Positions 1 to 5,694 are shown, counted from the stretch's first letter. The stretch: 5,938 nucleotides of DNA from Bacteroidales bacterium (GCA_031260845.1 JAISKR010000127.1:1-5938); one strand, 5' to 3'. Notes: generated from the sequence alone by a model not told the origin. A program made the numbers and translations.

Positions 1-183
1 GGTCCCTACGAGCCTGTCATTTCCCGCGTTCAGACTTGGTATTTAGAGAATATCCTGCTGAAAATAGAAAAAACGGCGTCCGTTCAAAAGGCAAAGCAAT
101 TGCTGGCGGAAGCAATCGTTCATATCAAAATGTCGCCCGATTACAAGTCGCTGCAAATTATTCCTGACGTGGATCCGGCGTAA
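1..183 (+). CDS. priA: Primosomal protein N' (PriA helicase), C-terminal fragment
   Basis: This is the last 60 codons of a gene that begins outside the window; frame 1 is open from base 1 to the TAA at 181-183. The end reads RVQTWYLENILLKIEK, then a helical stretch, then DYKSLQIIPDVDPA. From memory, PriA proteins, especially in Bacteroidota, end this way: an arginine-valine followed by a hydrophobic ILLKIE strand and a terminal DVDP motif. PriA is a 3'-to-5' superfamily 2 helicase that recognises stalled or repaired forks and reloads the replicative helicase. The helicase motifs and zinc-binding cysteines lie upstream of the window, so the call rests on the C-terminal domain alone. It converges on the leftward DUF456 gene, with 25 bases between the two stops. 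Confidence 0.82.
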   Translation, partial: GPYEPVISRVQTWYLENILLKIEKTASVQKAKQLLAEAIVHIKMSPDYKSLQIIPDVDPA

Positions 184-191
184 AACGCAAA

Positions 192-223
192 TTCCTTACC
201 AATAAGCCCTACGGGAAAAGGAA
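192..223. terminator. Possible weak bidirectional hairpin between convergent genes
   Basis: TTCCTT (192-197) is complementary to AAGGAA (218-223), and between them lies CCC-TAC-GGG (207-215), a 3-bp GC stem. The element sits at the junction of two convergent genes and overlaps the last codons and stop of the leftward gene (stop 209-211). The stem is broken by a large internal loop and has no good U-tract, so termination is only a suggestion based on position. Confidence 0.22.
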
Positions 224-682
224 ATACCACGTCACGATGATGCAGTAGATAAATTTAATGCCCGTGCTGAGTAAAAATCCCAAAAACGAAAAGACCGCCA
301 TACCGAGGGAACGTCCGCCATCATGGTTGTTCAGCCATTCGCCGATGAACGCTCCCAGAAACATTCCCAACAACATTCCGACAGGCGTAAAAATAATGCC
401 CAGAATCATGCCTATGAGGGCGCCGCGCGAGCCGGACTTTGAGCCGCCTGTTTTGCGCATAAGCCAGCCGGGGATGACGTAATCCAACACAAAAACCACT
501 GCCATTACTACGCCCATCACAACAAGAAAGGTTGTACCGTAAGCCTTTTCAGGCGTTGTGAAAAAATGTCGCATCAAAAGGGCAATATACGCCAAAGTGG
601 GACCGGGCAACATCGGCAAAAAGCATCCCACAATGGATACCAGCAGCAACAGTAAACTAATGATAAATAAAACGGTTTCCAC
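209..682 (-). CDS. DUF456 family small integral membrane protein
   Basis: A 157-residue, strongly hydrophobic protein with about four membrane segments: residues 5-36, 50-73, 86-116 and 128-156. Between segments 1 and 2 within the first hydrophobic block is FLPMLPGPTLAYIALL, the proline/glycine signature of the DUF456 family. The third segment is a glycine ladder (GALIGMILGIIF...GMFLGAFIGEWL), also typical of it. The function of the family is not established; residence in the inner membrane is inferred from hydropathy. The start is GTG at 682: reading upstream in frame there is no ATG, GTG or TTG before the TAA stop of the preceding gene, and the next ATG would remove the first segment. It is the last gene of the leftward run, 12 bases after its neighbour. 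Confidence 0.85.
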   Translation of the reverse strand: METVLFIISLLLLLVSIVGCFLPMLPGPTLAYIALLMRHFFTTPEKAYGTTFLVVMGVVMAVVFVLDYVIPGWLMRKTGGSKSGSRGALIGMILGIIFTPVGMLLGMFLGAFIGEWLNNHDGGRSLGMAVFSFLGFLLSTGIKFIYCIIVTWYFLFP

Positions 683-694
683 GCAGCATAAAGA

Positions 695-1216
695 TTAAAA
701 AATCTGCTGAATATCTCTTTTTAACTCGTCAATCGCTTTTTGTGTAGGTGTCTGCTCCATTTCGGCTGTGGCAGCAAGTATGTTCCGGCTCAGTTCAATG
801 GCGGGCACTCCCTCTTCCAGTTCGGCAGCAGCGCTATTAATCAACGCGATGGTGTAGTTGCGGGCGTTTTTTACGCTGTTCCACGACTCAATAGACACAT
901 ATAACTGCTGCGAAAGATTGTGCTCAAACTCGGCACGGATGCTTTGCAACAACTCCTGATGCAGTTGTTGGCTTGTTTTATCGGGGTAATTGGCACGCAA
1001 GAGGATTGAATCGGGCGAAATTCGCTCCAAAAAGAGGATAAGCCGCTCGTAAGCCTGCAACCGCAAGGGAACAGTTATTTGCTGATTCTTCCTAATCAAC
1101 TTCATCTGCTGCAATTTTTCGCTGTTGCGCAAAAATCCGCCCACAATGTACCCGACAGCAATCAATAAGAGAACAGAGGGAATCGTAATTTTCAGTATAT
1201 CAAAAAATAAATCCAT
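695..1216 (-). CDS. Membrane-anchored Bacteroidota conserved protein (DUF7935-like)
   Basis: A 173-residue protein with one N-terminal membrane helix (about residues 8-28, IKITIPS-type hydrophobic run ending in a glycine pair) followed by a charged, largely helical soluble domain. Recognisable blocks are VPLRLQAYERLILFLERI (about 49-66), IRAEFEHNLSQQLYVS (about 93-108) and a helical tail ending in DELKRDIQQIF. I recognise this pattern as the Bacteroidota-restricted family that recent annotation calls DUF7935; that assignment is from memory. No catalytic motif is visible. The soluble part most likely faces the cytoplasm, by inference from the positive residues after the helix (R30, K34, K39, R42, K43). 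Start is ATG, 21 bases after the nitroreductase stop. No function is assigned. Confidence 0.75.
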   Translation of the reverse strand: MDLFFDILKITIPSVLLLIAVGYIVGGFLRNSEKLQQMKLIRKNQQITVPLRLQAYERLILFLERISPDSILLRANYPDKTSQQLHQELLQSIRAEFEHNLSQQLYVSIESWNSVKNARNYTIALINSAAAELEEGVPAIELSRNILAATAEMEQTPTQKAIDELKRDIQQIF

Positions 1217-1237
1217 TAATTTGTATGAAATAAATGA

Positions 1238-1747
1238 TTACCAATGATTGAAGTGTATCCTTTCGGGATAAAAACGTTCGGGGGTGGTCGCCTCTTGTGC
1301 CGGCACGCCCACCGAAATGATTGAAAACGGATGGATATGCTCCGGCAATGCCAACAATTTAGCCAAGGCGCTTATCCTTTCGGGACGCGGATAAATGCCC
1401 AACCATACAGCGCCATAGCCCATTCCATGCGCCGCCAGCAAGATATTCTGGGTAGCGGCAGCACAATCACCCGGATAGTAATCGGGCGTCAAAGCTAAAT
1501 TTTCATCACCACACACCACAATCCCCCATTGAGCATCAGCCAGCATCTTGGTATGAGGCTGAAATTCAAGTATCTTGGCGAAAATTTCCTTGTCGTTCAA
1601 CAGGACAAAGTGCCACGGCTGCCTGTTATGCGCCGAAGGGGCATACATACCGTATTTAATCAACTCTTCGACCTTTTCGCGCGGAATCGGCGCATCGGTA
1701 TATTTCCTGATGCTACGTCGCGAAAGAAGTCCACTTAATAAATCCAT
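1238..1747 (-). CDS. Nitroreductase family flavoprotein (FMN-dependent NAD(P)H oxidoreductase)
   Basis: A 169-residue protein, within the usual size of compact nitroreductases. The N-terminal RRSIRKY (residues 10-16) supplies the arginines and serine that contact FMN phosphate. APSAHNRQPWHF (36-47) is the second FMN-binding loop; the helix DCAAATQNILLAAHGMGYGAVWLG (94-117) carries the usual C-terminal FMN contacts; the strand ISVGVPA (144-150) precedes the tail. Family members dimerise in the cytosol and reduce nitro compounds, quinones or flavins with NAD(P)H; the physiological substrate cannot be read from sequence. It starts with ATG, 18 bases downstream of the barrel gene, so it is probably co-transcribed with it. 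A link to redox or envelope stress is inference from this position only. Confidence 0.92.
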   Translation of the reverse strand: MDLLSGLLSRRSIRKYTDAPIPREKVEELIKYGMYAPSAHNRQPWHFVLLNDKEIFAKILEFQPHTKMLADAQWGIVVCGDENLALTPDYYPGDCAAATQNILLAAHGMGYGAVWLGIYPRPERISALAKLLALPEHIHPFSIISVGVPAQEATTPERFYPERIHFNHW

Positions 1748-1765
1748 TATATATCGTTTTAAATT

Positions 1766-3193
1766 TCAAAATGAATAATAAACGCCTGTAAATAAGCCAA
1801 ATGAATAGGGATGACTGCCAACGGTATTATCTTTGGTGTATGATTGCAAAAAGTATTTGAAAACCGGCTCAATGCCTATCAATAAGGAACCGCTTAACTG
1901 GTAGTTCATGCCAAACCCGACGGTGGTGTTGTAATTAAAATTACGCGCCCCTGCAATAGAGCCATCTCTGAGTGTTTCTTTTCCGTTATCAAGGAATACA
2001 TTGTTGTTAATCAAGATATTGGTACTCCCTCCCCCCAACAGAATGAAATCAAATTTTTTGTCAATCAACTTATATCGCATCAACATGGGAATTTCGATAT
2101 AGTCAAGGCGTTCAATCATAGTAGATTGAGATGATTTTGCAGTTACCGAATTATTGAGCGAACCTTGAACGGCATTTTCATTGAAATAGTTGGCATAGTT
2201 CTCATTCACATCCGCTTTCATGCTGGAAGTGACGGATGACGTACCGGATGACGTGCGCAGCGTATTTTTGGAATAGGTATTATTGGAACTGACGGCGGCA
2301 TACATATTGTAACCGGTGGTAACGCCGTTCACAGATTGTCCCATTTGTGTATAAAAAACGCCCACTTGCACGCTGAACCGGCTTGCAACGCTATACGCCA
2401 CGTTCACACCGCCCGAATAAGCGAGCAAAGCGCTTTCCGCCTCGTCGAAATCCGCCCGTTTCATGTTTGACGGTACACTGGTAATGCTGCGGTAGGAATA
2501 GGTAGGTGCAAATTGTCCCGAAATCTCCCATTTGTTTTTGGGTTGGGTTTTCGTTTTTTCTTCGTCTTCAAAGGGATTCCACTCGCTGTTATACACCGGC
2601 AGGGTGGAAGCCATGATAACAGGGCGATTTTTCTCCAAAGGCATCACTGCCGGTTTTGTGGCGAATCTGTCCACCAAAACGGCTAATCGCTGAGTATTCA
2701 ACGCCTGCCGCTGCTCGCGATGAATGGGCGTATCAAAATAGACCGGCGTTTTAGAATCAACCGCGGTATTTTGCTGATTTTGTGAAGGCTGTGTATAGGA
2801 AGAATTTGTTTCGGCGGCAGTTTCGGTCTTCAAAGGATGGTTTTCACTAACTGTTGTCGGTGTTTGTAATGTTTGTGGCGTATTATTATTATTGTTGTTG
2901 TTTGAAAGAATTTGAGTTGTTGTTTCCTCAGTTTGTTGAGGTTGTCCCTGTTCCACAACCGCTATGGCGTCGGCAGGATTGAGGTGATTGGAAGTGTTCA
3001 CATACATAATGGTGGCTATCGTACCCATTAATAAGGCAATAGAGGCTGCTGCCATCCAAAATTTAAAGGAAGAACGCTTTTGGCTATCCAACTCTTGTTG
3101 AATACGCTGCCACCCATTTTCGGGCGGCGTTACTTCCATGTCCCCGATTTTTCGGGAAAACAATTCATCGATTCGCTCGTTATTTTTTTGCAT
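1766..3193 (-). CDS. Inner-membrane-anchored outer-membrane β-barrel protein, likely anti-sigma partner
   Basis: A 475-residue protein with a composite layout. Residues 1-43 are cytoplasmic and contain IDELFSRKIGD...PPENGWQRIQQEL, a short motif that in Bacteroidota recurs in proteins encoded next to ECF sigma factors. Residues 44-65 form one transmembrane helix (FWMAAASIALLMGTIATIMYV). Residues 66-221 are a low-complexity Q/N/T/S linker, with seven consecutive asparagines at 98-104. Residues 222-475 look like an outer-membrane β-barrel of the PorT-like type: alternating strands, LDYIEIPMLMRYKL (363-376), and a terminal phenylalanine. There is no signal peptidase site, so the helix should stay as an anchor. 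It overlaps the sigma gene by 14 bases. I infer that the N-terminus binds the sigma factor and the barrel senses the envelope; a structural or porin role is the alternative. Confidence 0.8.
   Translation of the reverse strand: MQKNNERIDELFSRKIGDMEVTPPENGWQRIQQELDSQKRSSFKFWMAAASIALLMGTIATIMYVNTSNHLNPADAIAVVEQGQPQQTEETTTQILSNNNNNNNTPQTLQTPTTVSENHPLKTETAAETNSSYTQPSQNQQNTAVDSKTPVYFDTPIHREQRQALNTQRLAVLVDRFATKPAVMPLEKNRPVIMASTLPVYNSEWNPFEDEEKTKTQPKNKWEISGQFAPTYSYRSITSVPSNMKRADFDEAESALLAYSGGVNVAYSVASRFSVQVGVFYTQMGQSVNGVTTGYNMYAAVSSNNTYSKNTLRTSSGTSSVTSSMKADVNENYANYFNENAVQGSLNNSVTAKSSQSTMIERLDYIEIPMLMRYKLIDKKFDFILLGGGSTNILINNNVFLDNGKETLRDGSIAGARNFNYNTTVGFGMNYQLSGSLLIGIEPVFKYFLQSYTKDNTVGSHPYSFGLFTGVYYSF
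2882..2902 (-). repeat. Trinucleotide repeat encoding seven asparagines
   Basis: Three AAC codons are followed by four AAT codons in the reading direction of the barrel gene, giving residues 98-104 of its linker. A tract like this can gain or lose whole codons by replication slippage without breaking the frame, so linker length may vary between strains. Confidence 0.9.
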
Positions 3194-3767
3194 ACTGCTT
3201 ATATTTTATTGACGCTGCAAGTTCATTCACTTGTTTTTGAAGGATAACCCTTGCCCGTTGCAGGTTCGAGCGCGAAGTACCTTCCGAAACACTTAATTTA
3301 TCACTAATCTCTCTATGCGATAAGCCTTCCAGCACATACATATTGAAAACAATCCTGTACTGTTGTGGCAATTGGTTGATTAAATCCAGCAAATCCGCTT
3401 CCGACAACTGATATGCCGCCCAGTCATCCGCTACGTCTGCTGCATCTTCCTCAGCCAACTGATACTCTACCGCCTCAATATTCTCAATCACCGGCAAACG
3501 GTTGTCGTTGCGGCACCGCTCCAACGCATGGTTGACAAAAATTCGACGTACCCAACCTTCAAAACTTCCCGCATGATTAAATTGCTTGATTTTCGTGAAA
3601 ATCGTTACAAATCCGTCATGCAACACGTCCTCCGCCTCTGCCCTGCTCTGACAATAACGCATACAAACTGCAAACATTTTTGCAGCAAGCAGGTTATAAA
3701 CAGCCTCTTGAGCCTTTCTGTCCCCCTGTTTACAGCGATTGATAATATCTGAAAAAAGTTCAGCCAA
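3180..3767 (-). CDS. ECF-type RNA polymerase sigma factor (σ70 family)
   Basis: A 195-residue protein of normal length for this class. Region 2 spans about residues 22-88: YCQSRAEAEDVLHDGFVTIFTKI (38-60) is the core-binding helix, and FEGWVRRIFVNHALERCR (69-86) the -10 recognition helix. An acidic linker (about 98-118) leads to region 4 (124-178), in which LPQQYRIVFNMYVLEGLSHREISDKLSVSEGTSRSNLQRAR holds the helix-turn-helix that reads the -35 element. There is no extra C-terminal domain. The start is TTG at 3767: an in-frame TAA lies only four codons upstream (3777-3779) and the first internal ATG (residue 31) would cut into region 2. The gene heads the leftward run and overlaps the barrel protein gene by 14 bases, the arrangement expected for a sigma/anti-sigma pair. 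Its regulon is unknown. Confidence 0.93.
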   Translation of the reverse strand: MAELFSDIINRCKQGDRKAQEAVYNLLAAKMFAVCMRYCQSRAEAEDVLHDGFVTIFTKIKQFNHAGSFEGWVRRIFVNHALERCRNDNRLPVIENIEAVEYQLAEEDAADVADDWAAYQLSEADLLDLINQLPQQYRIVFNMYVLEGLSHREISDKLSVSEGTSRSNLQRARVILQKQVNELAASIKYKQYAKK

Positions 3768-3854
3768 TGACTTGTCTTATTGTTTGTTATCTACAATAAA
3801 AGGACAACCTGCAAAAATCACAGGCTTATTCTTTTACTAATAAGATGCAATATT

Positions 3855-3864
3855 ACAAATTTGT
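3855..3864. promoter_or_regulatory. Perfect 10-bp palindrome in the sigma/stress divergent region
   Basis: ACAAATTTGT is a perfect inverted repeat lying between the divergent sigma factor and universal stress genes, just upstream of the -33 box of the stress promoter. A symmetric site here could be an operator, but short AT-rich palindromes are common by chance. Confidence 0.2.
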
Positions 3865-3885
3865 TGCGTCAAAATAAAGTTTTTT

Positions 3886-3915
3886 TTTGTTTTTTTAATA
3901 TTTGTTGTAAATTTG
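3886..3915 (+). promoter_or_regulatory. Bacteroidota-type promoter for the universal stress gene
   Basis: TAAATTTG at 3908-3915 matches the Bacteroidota -7 consensus TAnnTTTG exactly. TTTG at 3886-3889 matches the -33 box with an 18-base spacer, close to the usual 19. A T-rich tract surrounds the -33 box. Transcription would begin near 3919-3922. That leaves only about 5 bases before the ATG at 3926 but about 30 before the ATG at 3953, which favours the latter as the start. Confidence 0.65.
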
Positions 3916-3952
3916 TCGAATATAAATGAGTGAGTATTTAAACCCTTTTTTT

Positions 3953-4852
3953 ATGTATAATATTATTGTTCCCTTTGATTTTCAAGAACTTTCAAACGAG
4001 GCTTTGAAACAGGCGTATCATTTAGCCAACTTCGTTAACGGAAAAATTTTATTGTTTGTGGTACTTGATTCCGAATTGCAGACTGTTTCTTCTGTTTTTA
4101 GCAAAAAGATGGAAGAGACTTTGACTGAAGACGTTACAGAGCGATTAAAGATTATCGTGCAAAATGCAACAAAAGAATCGGGTATCGAAATCGGATTCAG
4201 AGTAGAAACAGGACGGATTTATGAGCGTATCCTGACAGTTGCCAAAGAAGAAAAGCCCAGATTCATTGTGATGGGCAGAACTTCCAAGCAGTCGTCGCTT
4301 ACGCACTTCGGCACCAACACGATGCGCGTAGTACAAAAATCGAACTGCCCGGTTCTCATGCTTCCCGGCGCCACCTCTACCTCTCAATTCAAGGATATTG
4401 TGCTTCCCATCGACCTGACCAAACAAACCCGCGAAGAGGTGTTCAACGCCATCTCATTCGGACTTTTCTTCGACGCCACCATCCACCTTACCTCGGTGCT
4501 GATGGGCGGAATGTCCGAAAGGAAAAGCAGGATATACAAAAAAATGCAGAAAATGCGCGATACAATAGAAGAAAACGGTGTACGCTGTACCGAAAAAATA
4601 TTCAAGAAGGGCAACCAGCCTATCCATGAAATGATTGTGGAATATGCCAATGAAATACACGCCGATGCTTTGATGATGATGACTCAACAAGAGGGACTGC
4701 GAACGTCCGAGCATTATATCGGCTCTGTGGCGCACCAAATCATCTACGACTCGTCCATACCCGTCATTTCATTGACCTCGGCAGCCGCTCACGACAGGCT
4801 CAGCGAAAAATCGAGATACTGGTTCCAAAAACTGTTCCCCTCAAAGGACTAA
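3953..4852 (+). CDS. Universal stress protein with two tandem UspA domains
   Basis: A 299-residue cytosolic protein. Domain 1 (about 1-139) opens with YNIIVPFDFQELSNEAL and ends with VMGRTSKQSSLTHFGTNTMRVVQKSNCPVLMLPG. Domain 2 (about 146-276) opens with FKDIVLPIDLTKQTREEV and ends with ADALMMMTQQEG...IGSVAHQIIYDSSIPVISL. This tandem layout is common in Bacteroidota. The ATP-binding motif G-x2-G-x9-G-S/T is imperfect in both halves: domain 1 has G-x2-S and then GT one residue early, and domain 2 keeps only the final GS. Nucleotide binding is therefore uncertain. An upstream in-frame ATG at 3926 would add nine residues (MSEYLNPFF); I prefer 3953 because the family starts directly at the first β-strand and because of the promoter position. 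Usp proteins help survival under starvation or stress; the exact role is unknown. The gene ends interlocked with the opposing acyltransferase gene. Confidence 0.9.
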   Translation: MYNIIVPFDFQELSNEALKQAYHLANFVNGKILLFVVLDSELQTVSSVFSKKMEETLTEDVTERLKIIVQNATKESGIEIGFRVETGRIYERILTVAKEEKPRFIVMGRTSKQSSLTHFGTNTMRVVQKSNCPVLMLPGATSTSQFKDIVLPIDLTKQTREEVFNAISFGLFFDATIHLTSVLMGGMSERKSRIYKKMQKMRDTIEENGVRCTEKIFKKGNQPIHEMIVEYANEIHADALMMMTQQEGLRTSEHYIGSVAHQIIYDSSIPVISLTSAAAHDRLSEKSRYWFQKLFPSKD

Positions 4853-5667
4853 GCCTGCATGGCATATACCTGTTGACGGATGCTGTCCGCCCACTGCAAA
4901 GCGGGTTTGGACTGGTCAAAATGCGTGTAGGGAACGGGCTTCCCGAAAGTCAGTTTCAGATGCCGCCCTTTTTGCTTGAAAAATTCGTTCACCAAAAAAG
5001 TCATTTCAATGTTCGATTTGATACGAAGCGCTTTGCGAAGGTTGGCTAAACCGTAGAAAAAACCGGAATTGCGCCCTTCAAAATAAACGGGAACTATATC
5101 ACGCTTGTACTGCAATGCTTTCTGTATGAAACTTTTATTCCATTTCAAATCACTAATTTTACCGTTTATTTTCCGCGAACAAAGTCCTGCCGGAAAATTT
5201 AGCACATGGTAATCGCCGGAATAGGTTTCGTCTATTTTGCGGGCATATTCGACAGATTGTCGCCCATGTTTGTTCACCGGCACAAAAATCGGGTCGAAAT
5301 TTTTCAGATTCAGCAAAATATCGTTCACAATGAACCGGATATTGGGAAAAGTCTTCCCGATGGCGTCCATCAGCACCAAACCGTCAAATCCCCCCAAAGG
5401 ATGGTTGGATGCAAAGATATAGCGCCCGTTGACCGGCACATTTTCCATGCCTGTCACGGTATAACTCACTTTCATATCGTCAAGGATACAACGCACAAAA
5501 TCCAAGCCGAAGCGGTCGCGATAGTCATCAATAATCCTGTTCACCTCGTCCTGATGAATTAATCGCTTCATGCCTGTAATACAAAACCTTGGCAGGAATT
5601 TCAGCAACTTTGGATTTTTTTTGCGAATGACTTCGCTAATGTCAATAAATTTTTCAAGAACTTCCAT
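4849..5667 (-). CDS. Lysophospholipid/aminolipid O-acyltransferase (PlsC-like, GlsA/OlsF type)
   Basis: A 272-residue acyltransferase of the LPLAT superfamily. The catalytic block is SNHPLGGFDGLVL (87-99), with H89 and D95 as the presumed dyad; the spacing is HX5D rather than the classical HX4D, which I recall as normal for this subfamily. FPAGLCSRK (158-166) replaces the usual FPEGTRSR acyl-acceptor motif, and IVPVYFEGRN (191-200) is the fourth motif. No full transmembrane helix is evident, so it is probably a peripheral inner-membrane enzyme. The overall pattern resembles GlsA of Bacteroides, which adds the second acyl chain of glycine lipids, and the acyltransferase half of OlsF. Its partner GlsB (a GNAT N-acyltransferase) is not next to it here. 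Acyl transfer is well supported; the acceptor is inferred. ATG start at 5667, with a promoter-like box 20 bases upstream. Confidence 0.85.
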   Translation of the reverse strand: MEVLEKFIDISEVIRKKNPKLLKFLPRFCITGMKRLIHQDEVNRIIDDYRDRFGLDFVRCILDDMKVSYTVTGMENVPVNGRYIFASNHPLGGFDGLVLMDAIGKTFPNIRFIVNDILLNLKNFDPIFVPVNKHGRQSVEYARKIDETYSGDYHVLNFPAGLCSRKINGKISDLKWNKSFIQKALQYKRDIVPVYFEGRNSGFFYGLANLRKALRIKSNIEMTFLVNEFFKQKGRHLKLTFGKPVPYTHFDQSKPALQWADSIRQQVYAMQA

Positions 5668-5686
5668 ATAATTATTTTGAACGGCG

Positions 5687-5694
5687 CAAATTTA
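5687..5694 (-). promoter_or_regulatory. -7 promoter box for the acyltransferase gene
   Basis: On the minus strand this reads TAAATTTG, an exact match to TAnnTTTG, preceded by TTG so that the 11-mer TTGTAAATTTG equals that of the universal stress promoter. I find no TTTG at the -33 distance, so it may be weaker or regulated. It implies a 5' leader of about 15 bases before the ATG at 5667. Confidence 0.45.

Noticed and set aside
258..482. A 74-residue plus-strand open frame opposite the DUF456 gene
   Set aside because: It is antisense to glycine-rich membrane segments, hence its proline and arginine richness; nothing supports expression.
1204..1749. Shared 13-mer TAATGGATTTATT at the starts of the nitroreductase and DUF7935-like genes
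   Set aside because: It reflects an AT-rich start context plus similar first codons (MDL); the proteins are otherwise unrelated and nothing suggests duplication.
1529..1778. Two plus-strand open frames (67 and 69 residues), one with a CHGCLLC stretch like a metal site
   Set aside because: The cysteine cluster is the reverse of the nitroreductase FMN loop; both frames are shadows of that gene.
3528..3752. A 74-residue plus-strand open frame opposite the sigma factor gene
   Set aside because: It is antisense to conserved region 2, with no domain or promoter.
3808..3823. CCTG...CAGG hairpin in the sigma upstream region as a terminator or riboswitch
   Set aside because: It has only four base pairs and no U-tract or conserved core.
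3926..3952. The upstream ATG at 3926 as start of the stress protein
   Set aside because: It would leave a leader of only about five bases after the predicted transcription start and add nine residues (MSEYLNPFF) before the first β-strand, atypical of Usp proteins. It cannot be excluded.
4145..4738. Three overlapping minus-strand open frames (88-94 residues) within the universal stress gene
   Set aside because: They lie wholly inside a well-supported gene on the other strand, have no family resemblance or promoter, and their composition is what an antisense reading would give.
5206..5562. A 118-residue plus-strand open frame within the acyltransferase gene
   Set aside because: It is the antisense shadow of conserved acyltransferase motifs, with no start signal and no recognisable domain.
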